Shown: positions 14,151-22,522, counted from the stretch's first letter. The stretch is 49,161 bases of DNA from JACTOJ01 sp032335695 (GCF_032335695.1 NZ_JACTOJ010000032.1:1-49161); one strand, 5' to 3'. Program-made: numbers and translations. The notes: generated by a model from the letters alone, not told the origin.

Positions 14151-16592
14151 ATGTGTGATGACAATTATAAAAACATTGCTTATTCTAATGAATGTCTTAA
14201 ATTAAACAATAAAATTTTTCAAAAATTTATAGGTATAGATACCGTAAATTATAATATTGAATTAAGAAATGCATTAGAAGAAATAGGTGCGTTTTTTCAG
14301 CTGGATAGGGTATATATATATCATTTTTCAAAGGATCTTACATTTATGAGAATAGAATGTCAGTGGAATAAGAAAAATGTAAAAGCTAAGAGGGACAAGC
14401 AGGAAGAAGAAGCTGTGTACACTCTGCCCTGGCTTATTCGTGCTATTAAAAGTAATGATTTTGTTGCAATAAATAATTTGGAAGAGCTGCCTTCAGAGGC
14501 AATATTTGAAAAAGAAGTTTTTGCTATACAAAAAATAAAATCTGTTTTAATTATTCCGCTAAAAATAGGAAGTAAAATAATAGGGTTCATAGGTTATGAA
14601 AGTTTATCAAAAGCTATAATCTGGGAAGAGTATCAAATAAAAATATTATGTGATATTTCAAAGCTTTTTTCATATACAACTGAAAGAATTATTAAAGAAA
14701 AAGAATACGAAACGACAATTGGTGGGCAAGCTATTTTGCTTAACAATTCTCAATCTCAAATATGGGCACTAAGAAATGTAACTTCTTATGCCACTGTGAA
14801 TGAGGCTCATGCTAAGTTTTTTGGAAAAGAAAAAAGTGATTTAGAATATCAAGATATATACGATATATATGATATAGATACTGCCAATAGGCTGTCTAAA
14901 AGTAATTGGGAATTATTTCAGCAAAATGGACCTGCAGAAAAGGAAATTGAAATAAAAAATTGGCAAGGCGAAAACAGACTTCTTCAAATAAAAAGCAAGC
15001 CACAGAGAGATGATGAAGGTAACATTAAATACCTTATTTGTACAGCTGAAGATATTACAGAACAAAGAAAAGCTGAAAAGGAACTATTCAAGGCAAAAGA
15101 ACAGGCAGAAGCAGCTAATATAGCTAAAAGCCAGTTTTTAGCTAATATGTCTCATGAAATAAGAACACCCATGAATGGGATATTCGGATTTATTGAACTT
15201 CTACAGTCAACAAACTTGTCTACGGAACAAAAGGAGTTTATACGGGAAGCAAAAATTGCTTCAGAGATGCTGATGTATATAATCAATGATATATTAGATT
15301 TTTCAAAAATTGAGGCTAAAAGGCTTACTATGGAGAAAATCAGATTTAACCTAAGAAGCACTATTGAAGATACAGTTTCAATTCTTGCACCTAAAGCAGC
15401 AGAAAAAGGGATTGAAATTTGCGTTATGATAAATTCTAAAGTACCTGAAGAAGTGATAGGCGATCCTTCAAGACTTAGACAGATACTGAATAACCTAATA
15501 AGCAATGCAGTGAAATTCACAGAAAATGGGAAAATTACTATTTGCGTGGATCACTTGGAAAAAGAAAATGAAATAGCGGTACTTAATTTCGAAGTAAAGG
15601 ATACAGGCATAGGAATACAAAAACAAGATATTTCTAAATTATTTAAGCCTTTTAATCAAGCGGATGCTTCCACAACGAGAAAATATGGCGGTACAGGTCT
15701 TGGACTAGCCATATCCAGCGAATTAGTTAAGATGATGGGGGGTGAAATTTATGTTGAAAGCATATATGGACAAGGCTCAACCTTTAAGTTCCATGTTAAG
15801 CTAAAAATAGCGCAAAAGGCTTATGAATCTAAAAACATAATTGAAAAACTTCAGGGTATAAATAAGGCTTCAGCAGAAGTATTTAAACCTGCCATAAAAT
15901 CAAGAATTTTATTAGTTGATGACAATGAAATGAACCGTAAAATTGTTATAAATGTACTAAAATCACGCAATATGACCTGTGATATAGCAGTAAATGGTCT
16001 GGAAGCATTAAAGTCTGTTTCAGAGAAAGATTATGATGTGGTTTTTATGGATTGCCAGATGCCTATAATGGATGGATATGAAAGTACGGCTAGAATAAGA
16101 CTTCTAGAAGGGGAAAGAAAACATACTAGGATTATTGCAATGACTGCTAACGCTATGGCAGGTGATTGCGAGAAATGTCTAGCTGCAGGCATGGATGATT
16201 ATATTAGCAAACCTATTAATTTTGAGCTTATGTTCCAAAAGATAGAAGCTAACACTAAAAATCAGAAAAATGAATTAAATTATAACGGTATTATAGATAA
16301 AAATATAGATAGATTTGTTGAGATGTCTGGTCTTGGAAGGGAAGATGCTTTAGAATTGTTTGAAGATTACATAAGATGTCTTACTGAGCTGATTCAAGAA
16401 ATTAATCAGACTGTAAATAGCAAAGATTTTCATAAATTAGCTGGACTAAGTCACGAATTAAAGGGGTCTTCAGGAACATTAAGGATAGATTCTATTTATG
16501 AATTGGCTTTAGAGCTTGAGAAAGCTGCTAAAAACCATGAAATAGACGAATGTATTAAATTTTTCAATGGGATAAAGAATATATTAAAATAA
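14151..16592 (+). CDS. Hybrid sensor histidine kinase (GAF-PAS-HisKA-HATPase-REC-Hpt)
   Basis: This 813-residue kinase has no membrane segment and is likely cytoplasmic. Residues ~20-180 resemble a GAF domain; ~195-312 a PAS domain ending in the usual ICTAEDITEQRKAE linker. HisKA has the phosphorylated His335 in MSHEIRTPMNG. The ATPase domain shows NNLISNAVKFT, DTGIGI and GGTGLGLAIS. The receiver (~583-700) has phosphoacceptor Asp634 (VFMDCQMPIMDG) and Lys in YISKPI. The C-terminal Hpt domain has His768 in SHELKGSSG. All relay residues are intact, so one chain carries His-Asp-His. The downstream lone receiver is the natural final acceptor. It starts at ATG 14151 after GGAGG. Confidence 0.93.
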   Translation: MCDDNYKNIAYSNECLKLNNKIFQKFIGIDTVNYNIELRNALEEIGAFFQLDRVYIYHFSKDLTFMRIECQWNKKNVKAKRDKQEEEAVYTLPWLIRAIKSNDFVAINNLEELPSEAIFEKEVFAIQKIKSVLIIPLKIGSKIIGFIGYESLSKAIIWEEYQIKILCDISKLFSYTTERIIKEKEYETTIGGQAILLNNSQSQIWALRNVTSYATVNEAHAKFFGKEKSDLEYQDIYDIYDIDTANRLSKSNWELFQQNGPAEKEIEIKNWQGENRLLQIKSKPQRDDEGNIKYLICTAEDITEQRKAEKELFKAKEQAEAANIAKSQFLANMSHEIRTPMNGIFGFIELLQSTNLSTEQKEFIREAKIASEMLMYIINDILDFSKIEAKRLTMEKIRFNLRSTIEDTVSILAPKAAEKGIEICVMINSKVPEEVIGDPSRLRQILNNLISNAVKFTENGKITICVDHLEKENEIAVLNFEVKDTGIGIQKQDISKLFKPFNQADASTTRKYGGTGLGLAISSELVKMMGGEIYVESIYGQGSTFKFHVKLKIAQKAYESKNIIEKLQGINKASAEVFKPAIKSRILLVDDNEMNRKIVINVLKSRNMTCDIAVNGLEALKSVSEKDYDVVFMDCQMPIMDGYESTARIRLLEGERKHTRIIAMTANAMAGDCEKCLAAGMDDYISKPINFELMFQKIEANTKNQKNELNYNGIIDKNIDRFVEMSGLGREDALELFEDYIRCLTELIQEINQTVNSKDFHKLAGLSHELKGSSGTLRIDSIYELALELEKAAKNHEIDECIKFFNGIKNILK

Positions 16593-16612
16593 AACATAAA
16601 AGGAGCTTTAAT

Positions 16613-16966
16613 ATGAAAAAGATATTGATAATTGATAATTCATCCTTCATGAGGTTATTTGTGAAAAAAATTTTAGAAAGAGGAGATTCGTACACAGTAC
16701 TAGAGGCATCCAATGAAGAGGAAGGCATAAAGTTGTTTGAAAATGAAAAACCAGATATAGTTATTTTAGATTTAAATATATCAGATTCTACTATGGAAGG
16801 AATCAATGTATTGACACACATAATGAAGGTTAGTCCAGAAACATCTGTTATAATTATTTCAGCAGTAAGACATGAGGAAATAAAGCAGCAATGTCTTGAA
16901 TTAGGCGCTAAGAGTTATATTATGAAACCTTTTGATACTGAAACTTTACTTAAAGAATTAGTATAA
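16613..16966 (+). CDS. Single-domain response regulator
   Basis: This 117-residue protein is a CheY-like receiver with no output domain. Asp53 in VILDLNISD is the phosphoacceptor; Ser in IISA and Lys in MKPF complete the switch. The acidic pocket reads IIDN, with Asn where a second Asp is usual, which may change metal binding. It starts 20 bp after the hybrid kinase, so it is likely the terminal acceptor of that relay. Its output would have to come through protein contacts, the HD-GYP protein of the same operon being an obvious candidate (inference). Confidence 0.88.
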   Translation: MKKILIIDNSSFMRLFVKKILERGDSYTVLEASNEEEGIKLFENEKPDIVILDLNISDSTMEGINVLTHIMKVSPETSVIIISAVRHEEIKQQCLELGAKSYIMKPFDTETLLKELV

Positions 16967-17044
16967 TAAAAAATATATGGACTATGAAGCTGATTTTTCA
17001 GGTTTGGTGTAGCAGTGTTAAATAGCTAATTAGAGGTGAAATAC

Positions 17045-17614
17045 ATGGAGGCATTAAAAAAGAGAATAATAGAAGATGGACATGCATTGAGCGAAAATGT
17101 ATTAAAGGTAGATTCATTTTTGAATCATCAAGTAGACGTTAAGCTTATGCAGGATATAGGAAAGAATTTTAAGGAGAATTTTAAGGACAAAGGTATAACT
17201 AAAGTATTTACTATAGAAAGTTCAGGAATTGCTCCAGCGGCTATGACAGCGCTTCAGCTTGAAGTTCCGCTGGTTATATTAAAAAAGCAGGCTTCTAAAA
17301 TATTAAATGAAGAGGTATATCAAACCACAGTTCATTCTTTTACCAAGGATTTGGATTATCAGTTAACCTTGTCTCAAAAATTTATTACCAAGGAAGATAA
17401 AATTCTATTTATAGATGATTTTCTTGCCAATGGCCAGGCTGCTTTAGGGGTTATAAACATAATAGAAGAGGCGGGAGCAAAGCTTAACGGGATAGGTATA
17501 GTAATAGAAAAGTCTTTTCAGCCAGGGAGAAAAAAGCTTGAGAATATTGGGTATGAGGTATATTCCTTAGCTAGAGTTAGTAAATTAGCAAAGGGCATAA
17601 TAGAATTTTTATAA
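17045..17614 (+). CDS. xpt: Xanthine phosphoribosyltransferase
   Basis: Xpt salvages xanthine, joining it to PRPP to give XMP in the cytoplasm. The 189-residue protein starts at ATG 17045, 6 bases after AGAGGTGA. The N-terminus MEALKKRIIEDG and VLKVDSFLNHQVD closely matches Bacillus Xpt. The PRPP loop is ILFIDDFLANGQAALG (~residues 119-134), and FTIESSGIAPAAM is the pyrophosphate-binding region. The usual purine riboswitch is not visible in the short upstream gap. No permease (pbuX) follows. A terminator comes 6 bp after the stop. Confidence 0.92.
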   Translation: MEALKKRIIEDGHALSENVLKVDSFLNHQVDVKLMQDIGKNFKENFKDKGITKVFTIESSGIAPAAMTALQLEVPLVILKKQASKILNEEVYQTTVHSFTKDLDYQLTLSQKFITKEDKILFIDDFLANGQAALGVINIIEEAGAKLNGIGIVIEKSFQPGRKKLENIGYEVYSLARVSKLAKGIIEFL

Positions 17615-17620
17615 TAGTTT

Positions 17621-17647
17621 TCCCCTTAGGCTTTTGGTTTAAGGGGA
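17621..17647. terminator. Bidirectional terminator between xpt and the ferritin-like gene
   Basis: CCCCTTA and TAAGGGG form a stem around GGCTTTTGGTT, with T-rich sequence on both sides. The two genes converge here. Confidence 0.7.
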
Positions 17648-17667
17648 TTTTGATAATTATGTAAATA

Positions 17668-18144
17668 TTACATATAATTCAATAGATCCATAAACATTTT
17701 TTCATGTTCTCGTTCCTCTTCTATTATTGTTGAAATAATTTTGTAAATATTATTATTCATATCAGATATTTTTTCTAGCAGCCTGCCTTGAATATCAAGA
17801 AGGAGTCCAATATTGCTTCTTTCAAATTCTAAAGAAAATTTGATTAAATCTTCCATGGTTTCCATTCGGTATAAATGCATATGAGTTTTAAATTCCAGAA
17901 GAAGTTTAGAAACTTTATCATATAAATAAACATCTATAGGATCATTTGGTTTAATATCTAAATCAGCTATCAAAGCTTTATAATATTCAACATGCTTTTG
18001 TTCTTGCTTGGCGATTGCCTTAGCAGCCACCATTATTTTTAGAGATTTTTCGCCAGCATCTTCTGCCATATGCAAGTATAAATTAAAAGAATCTTCTTCA
18101 ATATCCATGAGCTTCTGCAGTATGTCTATAATCGTGTATGCCAT
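17668..18144 (-). CDS. Ferritin-like four-helix protein
   Basis: This 158-residue helical protein resembles the ferritin/rubrerythrin superfamily. Two pairs of diiron-type motifs are visible: an early Glu (MDIEEDSFNLYLHMAEDAG) followed by AIAKQEQKHVEYY, and later LEFERSNIGLLLDI followed by IIEEEREHEKMF. The E-x-x-H spacing fits a carboxylate-bridged metal site. There is no rubredoxin domain, so it is shorter than classical rubrerythrin. Such proteins often handle peroxide, oxygen stress or iron, but the activity is not certain. The ATG at 18144 follows AGGAGATGA. It converges on xpt across a shared terminator. Confidence 0.72.
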   Translation of the reverse strand: MAYTIIDILQKLMDIEEDSFNLYLHMAEDAGEKSLKIMVAAKAIAKQEQKHVEYYKALIADLDIKPNDPIDVYLYDKVSKLLLEFKTHMHLYRMETMEDLIKFSLEFERSNIGLLLDIQGRLLEKISDMNNNIYKIISTIIEEEREHEKMFMDLLNYM

Positions 18145-18267
18145 AAATAATTCATCTCCTAAATTTCTTTAAATTTGCTAGTAAGCGTACAGATACATTA
18201 TATTATATATTTTTCACATATAACAATATAATATGGAAAAGTATAATGAGTTTATCTTAAGGGTATA

Positions 18268-18296
18268 TTGACAAATAATGTTTCATTTGCTATTTT
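18268..18296 (+). promoter_or_regulatory. Promoter for the esterase gene
   Basis: TTGACA (18268-18273), a 17-base spacer and TATTTT (18291-18296), 57 bp upstream of the ATG at 18353. Confidence 0.65.
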
Positions 18297-18352
18297 TGTT
18301 AATAAAGAATATCAATTAATAATGAGTATCAAAAAAGAAAGGTTGAGAGATT

Positions 18353-18991
18353 ATGAAAACAAATTTATCATATAGTATTAATTTACCAGCAAGTTTAGAA
18401 GAAGGAAAGAGGTATCCTGTTATTTATGCTATGCATGGCATGGGGAGTAATGAAAAAGACATTCTTAGTACCCTTGGAGAAATTAAAGAGGAATTTATTA
18501 TTATAGGAATTAGGGGAAATATAACTATGGGCGATGGGTATGCTTATTTTACTATTAAAGGTTTTGGAAATCCTAATATTGATTCCTTTGATGAAGCAAT
18601 AGATAATATCGAAGGGGTTATTAGTGAGTCCATAGAAAAATATCCCATAGATTCCTCTAAACGATTTTTACTTGGATTTAGTCAAGGAGCTATTCTATCT
18701 ATGAGTTTGGCACTTAAAATGGGAAATAAGCTTAAAGGTATAGTAGCTTTGAGTGGATATATTCCTAAGCATGTAAAGGAAGATTACGAAATAAAGGATG
18801 TTAGTGAGCTCTCTGTATTTATTGGCCACGGTAAATTTGATGAGGTGTTTCCTTTGAAGGTAGGGGAAGAAAATTACAAATATTTTAAAGAAAGAAATAA
18901 AGCTGGAACCTTCAATTCATATCCAGTGGGGCATCAGATTTCTTTAAAGGAAAAAGATGATTTTATTGATTGGCTAAGAAATAGGAAATAA
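18353..18991 (+). CDS. Alpha/beta-hydrolase, esterase-type
   Basis: This 212-residue alpha/beta-hydrolase resembles the carboxylesterase/phospholipase group. The oxyanion segment is AMHGMGSNEKD (~residues 23-33). The nucleophile Ser is in LGFSQGAILS (~105-114), the acid in GHGKFDEVFP and the base His in PVGHQIS. The triad is complete. No signal peptide is present, so it is cytoplasmic. It has its own promoter. The next gene also has a promoter, so they are probably separate units. The substrate is unknown; short acyl esters are typical of the family. Confidence 0.8.
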   Translation: MKTNLSYSINLPASLEEGKRYPVIYAMHGMGSNEKDILSTLGEIKEEFIIIGIRGNITMGDGYAYFTIKGFGNPNIDSFDEAIDNIEGVISESIEKYPIDSSKRFLLGFSQGAILSMSLALKMGNKLKGIVALSGYIPKHVKEDYEIKDVSELSVFIGHGKFDEVFPLKVGEENYKYFKERNKAGTFNSYPVGHQISLKEKDDFIDWLRNRK

Positions 18992-19040
18992 ATCTATATA
19001 AGATTCATTAATTATAGTTATGCATTAAAAAATAAAAGCC

Positions 19041-19069
19041 TTGACAAGTATAGTTTTATAGCCTAGCAT
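19041..19069 (+). promoter_or_regulatory. Promoter for the rhodanese gene
   Basis: TTGACA (19041-19046), 17 bases, then TAGCAT (19064-19069). It lies about 50 bp upstream of ATG 19122. Confidence 0.55.
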
Positions 19070-19121
19070 AAGTATATAAGAAAAAACTAATATACTTTAG
19101 ATGAAAGAAGGAAGAGAAAAT

Positions 19122-19442
19122 ATGTTTTCAATATTTAGCAATAATAATGTAAATACCATAAGTGTACATGATTTAGACAGCAAATTAGGAAAAATAAATT
19201 TAATAGATGTTAGAGAAGAGTACGAATATAGAAATGGCCATGTTCCTACGGCTAAAAACATTCCTATGGGAGATATATTATCAAAGCCTGAAAATTATTT
19301 AAATAAAGATAAGGAATATCATATAATATGTCAATCAGGCGGAAGGAGTTCTAGAACTTGCAAGGATTTATCTTCTAAAGGATATAATGTGATAAATGTT
19401 TCTGGAGGAACCGGAGCTTACATAAAACCTTTAGAGAGATAA
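19122..19442 (+). CDS. Rhodanese-like sulfurtransferase
   Basis: This 106-residue single-domain rhodanese should carry a persulfide on Cys70 (ICQSGGRSSRT; the loop is C-Q-S-G-G-R-S). Other family features are NLIDVREEYEYRNGHVPTA and the closing GYNVINVSGG. I use ATG 19122, since GAAGGAAGA lies 5 bases before it; the in-frame ATG at 19101 precedes that site. The next gene starts 45 bp later with a good ribosome site and encodes a Cys-rich C_GCAxxG_C_C protein, suggesting a joint redox or sulfur role (inference). The cell location is cytoplasmic. Confidence 0.85.
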   Translation: MFSIFSNNNVNTISVHDLDSKLGKINLIDVREEYEYRNGHVPTAKNIPMGDILSKPENYLNKDKEYHIICQSGGRSSRTCKDLSSKGYNVINVSGGTGAYIKPLER

Positions 19443-19487
19443 GAACAAATTATAAAATATAGCATAATTTTATCATGAAGGAGAGAA

Positions 19488-19850
19488 ATGTTTATGAATA
19501 GAGCGGTGGAATTCCATAAGGAAGGTTACAATTGTGCAGAATCTATAATAAAAGCAATAAATGATGAAAAGAAGCTGAATATTCCAGTAGCTGTGGCAAC
19601 TCCTTTTGGAGGAGGCATGAATGTTGGAAATACTTGCGGGGCCATTACTGGAGCATTAATGGCTATAGGTGCATTAAAGGGAAGAGAATCAAGCTTGGAA
19701 GCAAATGAAACCAGAAAGATAACTAAAGAAGTAATGGATAAAATAAGAGATAAATATGAAACCTTTCAATGTATAGAATTAAAGAAAAAAGGCGTTTCCT
19801 GTGATGAAATTATAGAATATGCTTACGATGTGCTTCAGAAGAGTATTTAA
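19488..19850 (+). CDS. C_GCAxxG_C_C family redox-type protein
   Basis: This 120-residue protein has the motif that names the family: a first Cys in EGYNCAESI (~residue 14), then NTCGAITGALMAIG (C-G-A-x-x-G, ~43-56), and two further Cys in TFQCIEL and GVSCDEI. The function is not established; members often sit beside redox or transport genes and may bind metal or undergo thiol chemistry. AAGGAG at 19478-19483 is 4 bases from ATG 19488 and 10 from ATG 19494, so the start could be either. It follows the rhodanese gene by 45 bp and is closed by a strong terminator. Confidence 0.8.
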   Translation: MFMNRAVEFHKEGYNCAESIIKAINDEKKLNIPVAVATPFGGGMNVGNTCGAITGALMAIGALKGRESSLEANETRKITKEVMDKIRDKYETFQCIELKKKGVSCDEIIEYAYDVLQKSI

Positions 19851-19863
19851 TAAAATCGCTGTG

Positions 19864-19896
19864 AAAAGGTGTTGATTGATTTAGTCAACACCTTTT
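19864..19896 (+). terminator. Terminator after the C_GCAxxG_C_C gene
   Basis: AAAAGGTGTTGA pairs perfectly with TCAACACCTTTT around a 9-base loop. Confidence 0.85.
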
Positions 19897-19959
19897 AAAT
19901 AAGCTGACATATCAATATTTATTTTGATAAAATAAATATTTTAGGTAAAAGGTAAGTAT

Positions 19960-20823
19960 TTATTTTAGTTTTTCTCTAATACAATTTAAAAGAACATCCT
20001 TTTCTCTCTTGCATATAGCGCTAGCTTTTAGTTTTACACACATAATTGGTAGAAGCCAAGCATCGATTTCTTCATATTTCATTCCAGATAATTTAATATA
20101 TTCATCAAGAAATATTTCAATTAAAAATTCACGGATATTATTAAAATAATGAGCAAAGCTTTCAGGCAATCCTTCAGGTAATACAGCATAGCGCATCATA
20201 ACAATGTATTCTGCAATATCTGCAGCTGGATTTCCAGAAGAAGCATTCATCCAGTCAATAATTAAGGGCTTCCCTTCTCGCATAATGAAGTTACCGGGAT
20301 TGGGATCTCCGTGACAAAGGAAGCTTTTCTTAGGCAAATTATCTACAATATTATTTATTTTTTCTTTTTCATGCTCTGTTAAGTATGGAGCAGAGAAAAT
20401 GTGCCATTTAAGCGTTTCTGTTTGGTCTGGAAATTCAGGGATAACTTTTTTGTGAATATCGTAAAGTATTTTTGCAGTAAGCCTTATAAGATTGTCTTTT
20501 GTATCGATTAGAGACTTATCTTCATCAGAAAGTGGTAAATTTATAGATATCCCAGAATCATATTCCTTTAAAAGCAGCTCCATAAAAGTTTGTCCTTCAA
20601 TTTTTTCGTATATTATTCCTAAACGGCCGCTAATGACTATTTGTTCATAGGGCATATAAGTTGGAAGTCCATTCTTCCAAGCAAGTTTTATGTTATTAAA
20701 TTCTTTATTTACGCCATATTCATCCATGTCTGAATAAAATAATTTTAAGGCTTTATCCTTTTCCCATTCAAATACCTCAGAATTTCCGCCGACTCCAATA
20801 CGTTTTCCAATTAAAGAATTCAT
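19960..20823 (-). CDS. APH-fold small-molecule kinase
   Basis: This 287-residue protein belongs to the aminoglycoside phosphotransferase / choline kinase superfamily. It has a glycine-rich start (KRIGVGGNSEVFEWEKDKALK, with Lys as ATP contact), the catalytic loop LCHGDPNPGNFIM and the metal-binding LIIDWMNASSGNPAADIAEY. These active-site residues are intact. It could phosphorylate a sugar, choline-like compound or antibiotic. I would not call it a resistance gene without more evidence. It is translated from a ribosome site at the end of the TetR gene (5-bp gap), so the two form one operon. The TetR protein likely controls its dose in response to the substrate. Confidence 0.78.
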   Translation of the reverse strand: MNSLIGKRIGVGGNSEVFEWEKDKALKLFYSDMDEYGVNKEFNNIKLAWKNGLPTYMPYEQIVISGRLGIIYEKIEGQTFMELLLKEYDSGISINLPLSDEDKSLIDTKDNLIRLTAKILYDIHKKVIPEFPDQTETLKWHIFSAPYLTEHEKEKINNIVDNLPKKSFLCHGDPNPGNFIMREGKPLIIDWMNASSGNPAADIAEYIVMMRYAVLPEGLPESFAHYFNNIREFLIEIFLDEYIKLSGMKYEEIDAWLLPIMCVKLKASAICKREKDVLLNCIREKLK

Positions 20824-20828
20824 AAATT

Positions 20829-21404
20829 TTAACCTCCATTTGAAATTTCACTGCATAGGAGAAGCTCATACATATCTTTTACCATTTTTCCCGCCTCTTC
20901 CATAGTAATTTTGATTGTATCAGTATTTATCATTGAAGCTATGCCCATTACATAGATGTTTAGTTTTAGATATATTTTTCGAAGGGTGTCTTCATCTATG
21001 TCCTTAAGTCTTTTGCTGTGGCGCAAAGAAGAAGTACTTAACTCTTCACCAATAAATCTATCTTTGCTTAAATCAAAGGTTTTGTATCCGGATAAGTATA
21101 CGGATTTAAAAAGTTGTTTTTCGTTTTTAGTCACATTTAAATAACCAAGGCATAAATTAAGAGCGGGGCTATTTTTTTCATTTCTATATTCTTTCATGTT
21201 TGAAAGTACAAATTCCACAGCCATAGCGTATACATGATTTTTTATATGTTCCATGCTTTTGCAGATGCTGTAAATAGGTTGAGTAGAGCAATTAAGTCTT
21301 TTGGCCAAATTTCTAGCTGTTAAAGCGTCCATTCCAGATTCACGTACTATTTGGAAGGCTTCGTTATCAATCATTCCTTTGGTAATTGCTGGTTTTGGGG
21401 GCAT
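20829..21404 (-). CDS. TetR-family transcriptional regulator
   Basis: This 191-residue regulator has an N-terminal helix-turn-helix (MDALTARNLAKRLNCSTQPIYSICKSMEHIK, of which ~residues 25-45 are the DNA reader) and a divergent helical ligand domain. The ATG at 21404 is preceded by CAGGAGATGA. A 14-bp perfect palindrome lies 33 bp upstream and is the likely operator, so it probably represses itself and the kinase gene downstream. The recognition helix differs from typical TetR in having SICKSM in place of a WHF/YHF end, but the helix pattern is right. Confidence 0.8.
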   Translation of the reverse strand: MPPKPAITKGMIDNEAFQIVRESGMDALTARNLAKRLNCSTQPIYSICKSMEHIKNHVYAMAVEFVLSNMKEYRNEKNSPALNLCLGYLNVTKNEKQLFKSVYLSGYKTFDLSKDRFIGEELSTSSLRHSKRLKDIDEDTLRKIYLKLNIYVMGIASMINTDTIKITMEEAGKMVKDMYELLLCSEISNGG

Positions 21405-21436
21405 GTTATCATCTCCTGAATGGATTTAAAACTAAA

Positions 21437-21450
21437 ATAACATATGTTAT
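21437..21450. promoter_or_regulatory. Candidate TetR operator
   Basis: ATAACATATGTTAT is a perfect 14-bp palindrome 33 bp upstream of the TetR start codon. A related half-site, ATGTTATCA, occurs at the start codon (21402-21410). The placement fits autorepression. Confidence 0.6.
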
Positions 21451-21483
21451 CACAACTTGAATAAAATTACAATATATAATTAA

Positions 21484-21516
21484 AGAAGGTTAGTTTTCAT
21501 GCTAACCTTCTTTTCT
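21484..21516 (-). terminator. Terminator at the end of the AraC gene
   Basis: AAGAAGGTTAG and CTAACCTTCTTTT pair around TTTTCATG. The stem overlaps the last codons of the AraC gene, whose stop codon is at 21502-21504, and is followed on the minus strand by TTTAATT. Confidence 0.7.
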
Positions 21517-22380
21517 ATATTGGCTGGGAGAGCATCCAATGGCCTTGATAAATTCTCTATTGAAATAGCTTATGTTGTTAAAACCTATGTTTCTTGCAAT
21601 ATCAGATATCTTCCAATCAGTTTCGTTAAGCAAACTGCAGCTTTTCAATATTCTGTAACGAATAATGTAAGCTATAGGGGGCATATTCATGACCTCTTTA
21701 AAGCAGTGGCAGAATTGCCCCTTACTCATAGGGATTATTCTTGCTAAATCCTCCAGAACTATTTCATCTTTATAATTTTCCTGAATATAATCTAAAACTG
21801 GCTGCATTCTATCTAGCTTGTAATTTTTTTCACTTCTGTATCTAGGAGCGGTAAATCCGGAGTTTTTATAACATAAATGCCATATTTCAAATAATTTGCT
21901 TTTTAAAATTAGTTCATTTTCAGATAAATTCTCATTTCTTAAGGGATCCATTTCTTTTATCAACTCAATTATTTTTCTTTGCCATTCATTTTGAGAAGTA
22001 AAATGTTTATTAAACTCTCTTTCTTCTTTTAGAATCGGGTAAACAAATTTTGAATAAGCAGCACCTTGCTTACTGTCGCCAAATAGATTCGGATGAAATA
22101 AAACTACAGAGGCTTCACAAGGCATGCCGTTATAAGATCTTGCTGCGTGGAGTTGATTTGAATGTATGAATAAGCCTTCACCAGCCATAACAATATAATC
22201 TTTATCTTCAATAGTATATACAATAGCCCCTTCAAGTACTGCGATAAATTCAAATTCATAATGCCAGTGCAGATAAAAAAAGTTTTCTTCATTTTCTTTA
22301 TAGCTTAGATGATGAATAGCAATTGGAATTAAAGCTGTACCATGAATAGCATTTTCTTTTAGTAATATTTTTGATTTCAA
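21502..22380 (-). CDS. AraC-family regulator with cupin sensor
   Basis: This 292-residue regulator has a cupin-like N-terminus (HWHYEFEFIAVLEGAIVYTIEDKDYI, with the two metal or sugar-pocket His residues at ~38-40) and two C-terminal helix-turn-helix motifs (LEDLARIIPMSKGQFCHCFK and ISDIARNIGFNNISYFNREF) ending CSPSQYRKEG. It starts at TTG 22380 behind a duplicated GGAAGG leader. It is transcribed away from the GH31-GH74 operon across a 176-bp gap, so it is very likely the activator or sensor of that operon. The ligand is presumably a xyloglucan-derived sugar (inference). Confidence 0.87.
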   Translation of the reverse strand: MKSKILLKENAIHGTALIPIAIHHLSYKENEENFFYLHWHYEFEFIAVLEGAIVYTIEDKDYIVMAGEGLFIHSNQLHAARSYNGMPCEASVVLFHPNLFGDSKQGAAYSKFVYPILKEEREFNKHFTSQNEWQRKIIELIKEMDPLRNENLSENELILKSKLFEIWHLCYKNSGFTAPRYRSEKNYKLDRMQPVLDYIQENYKDEIVLEDLARIIPMSKGQFCHCFKEVMNMPPIAYIIRYRILKSCSLLNETDWKISDIARNIGFNNISYFNREFIKAIGCSPSQYRKEG

Positions 22381-22386
22381 GCTATA

Positions 22387-22414
22387 TCTACCTTCCTTAA
22401 TCTACCTTCCTTAT
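22387..22414 (-). repeat. 14-bp tandem duplication of the AraC ribosome binding site
   Basis: TCTACCTTCCTTAA (22387-22400) is repeated at 22401-22414 with one change. On the minus strand each unit contains AAGGAAGGTAGA, so the AraC leader carries two Shine-Dalgarno copies; the nearer ends about 10 bases before the TTG. Confidence 0.75.
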
Positions 22415-22441
22415 ATCAACAATATTGTGTTAGTAATTAGC

Positions 22442-22522
22442 AATTTACTTAAAGTATAAGATAAAAATAATTAATATAATACAATTATAAGCAATAAATA
22501 TTAAGTAAACAATAAGTAAATT
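22442..22522 (+). promoter_or_regulatory. Candidate AraC-type binding repeats in front of the GH31 gene
   Basis: TAAGTAAA occurs at 22502 and 22513, an 11-bp period. AATTTACTTA at 22442-22451 is the exact inverse of TAAGTAAATT at 22513-22522. Direct half-sites in helical phase suit AraC-family binding. This divergent gap shows no stronger operator. Confidence 0.45.

Noticed and set aside
16967..17044. Purine riboswitch expected before xpt
   Set aside because: The 78-bp gap is too short and lacks the conserved purine-aptamer core, so I do not call one.
21499..21747. 82-residue plus-strand frame inside the AraC gene
   Set aside because: It is antisense to a well-supported AraC protein, has no ribosome site and no recognisable features.
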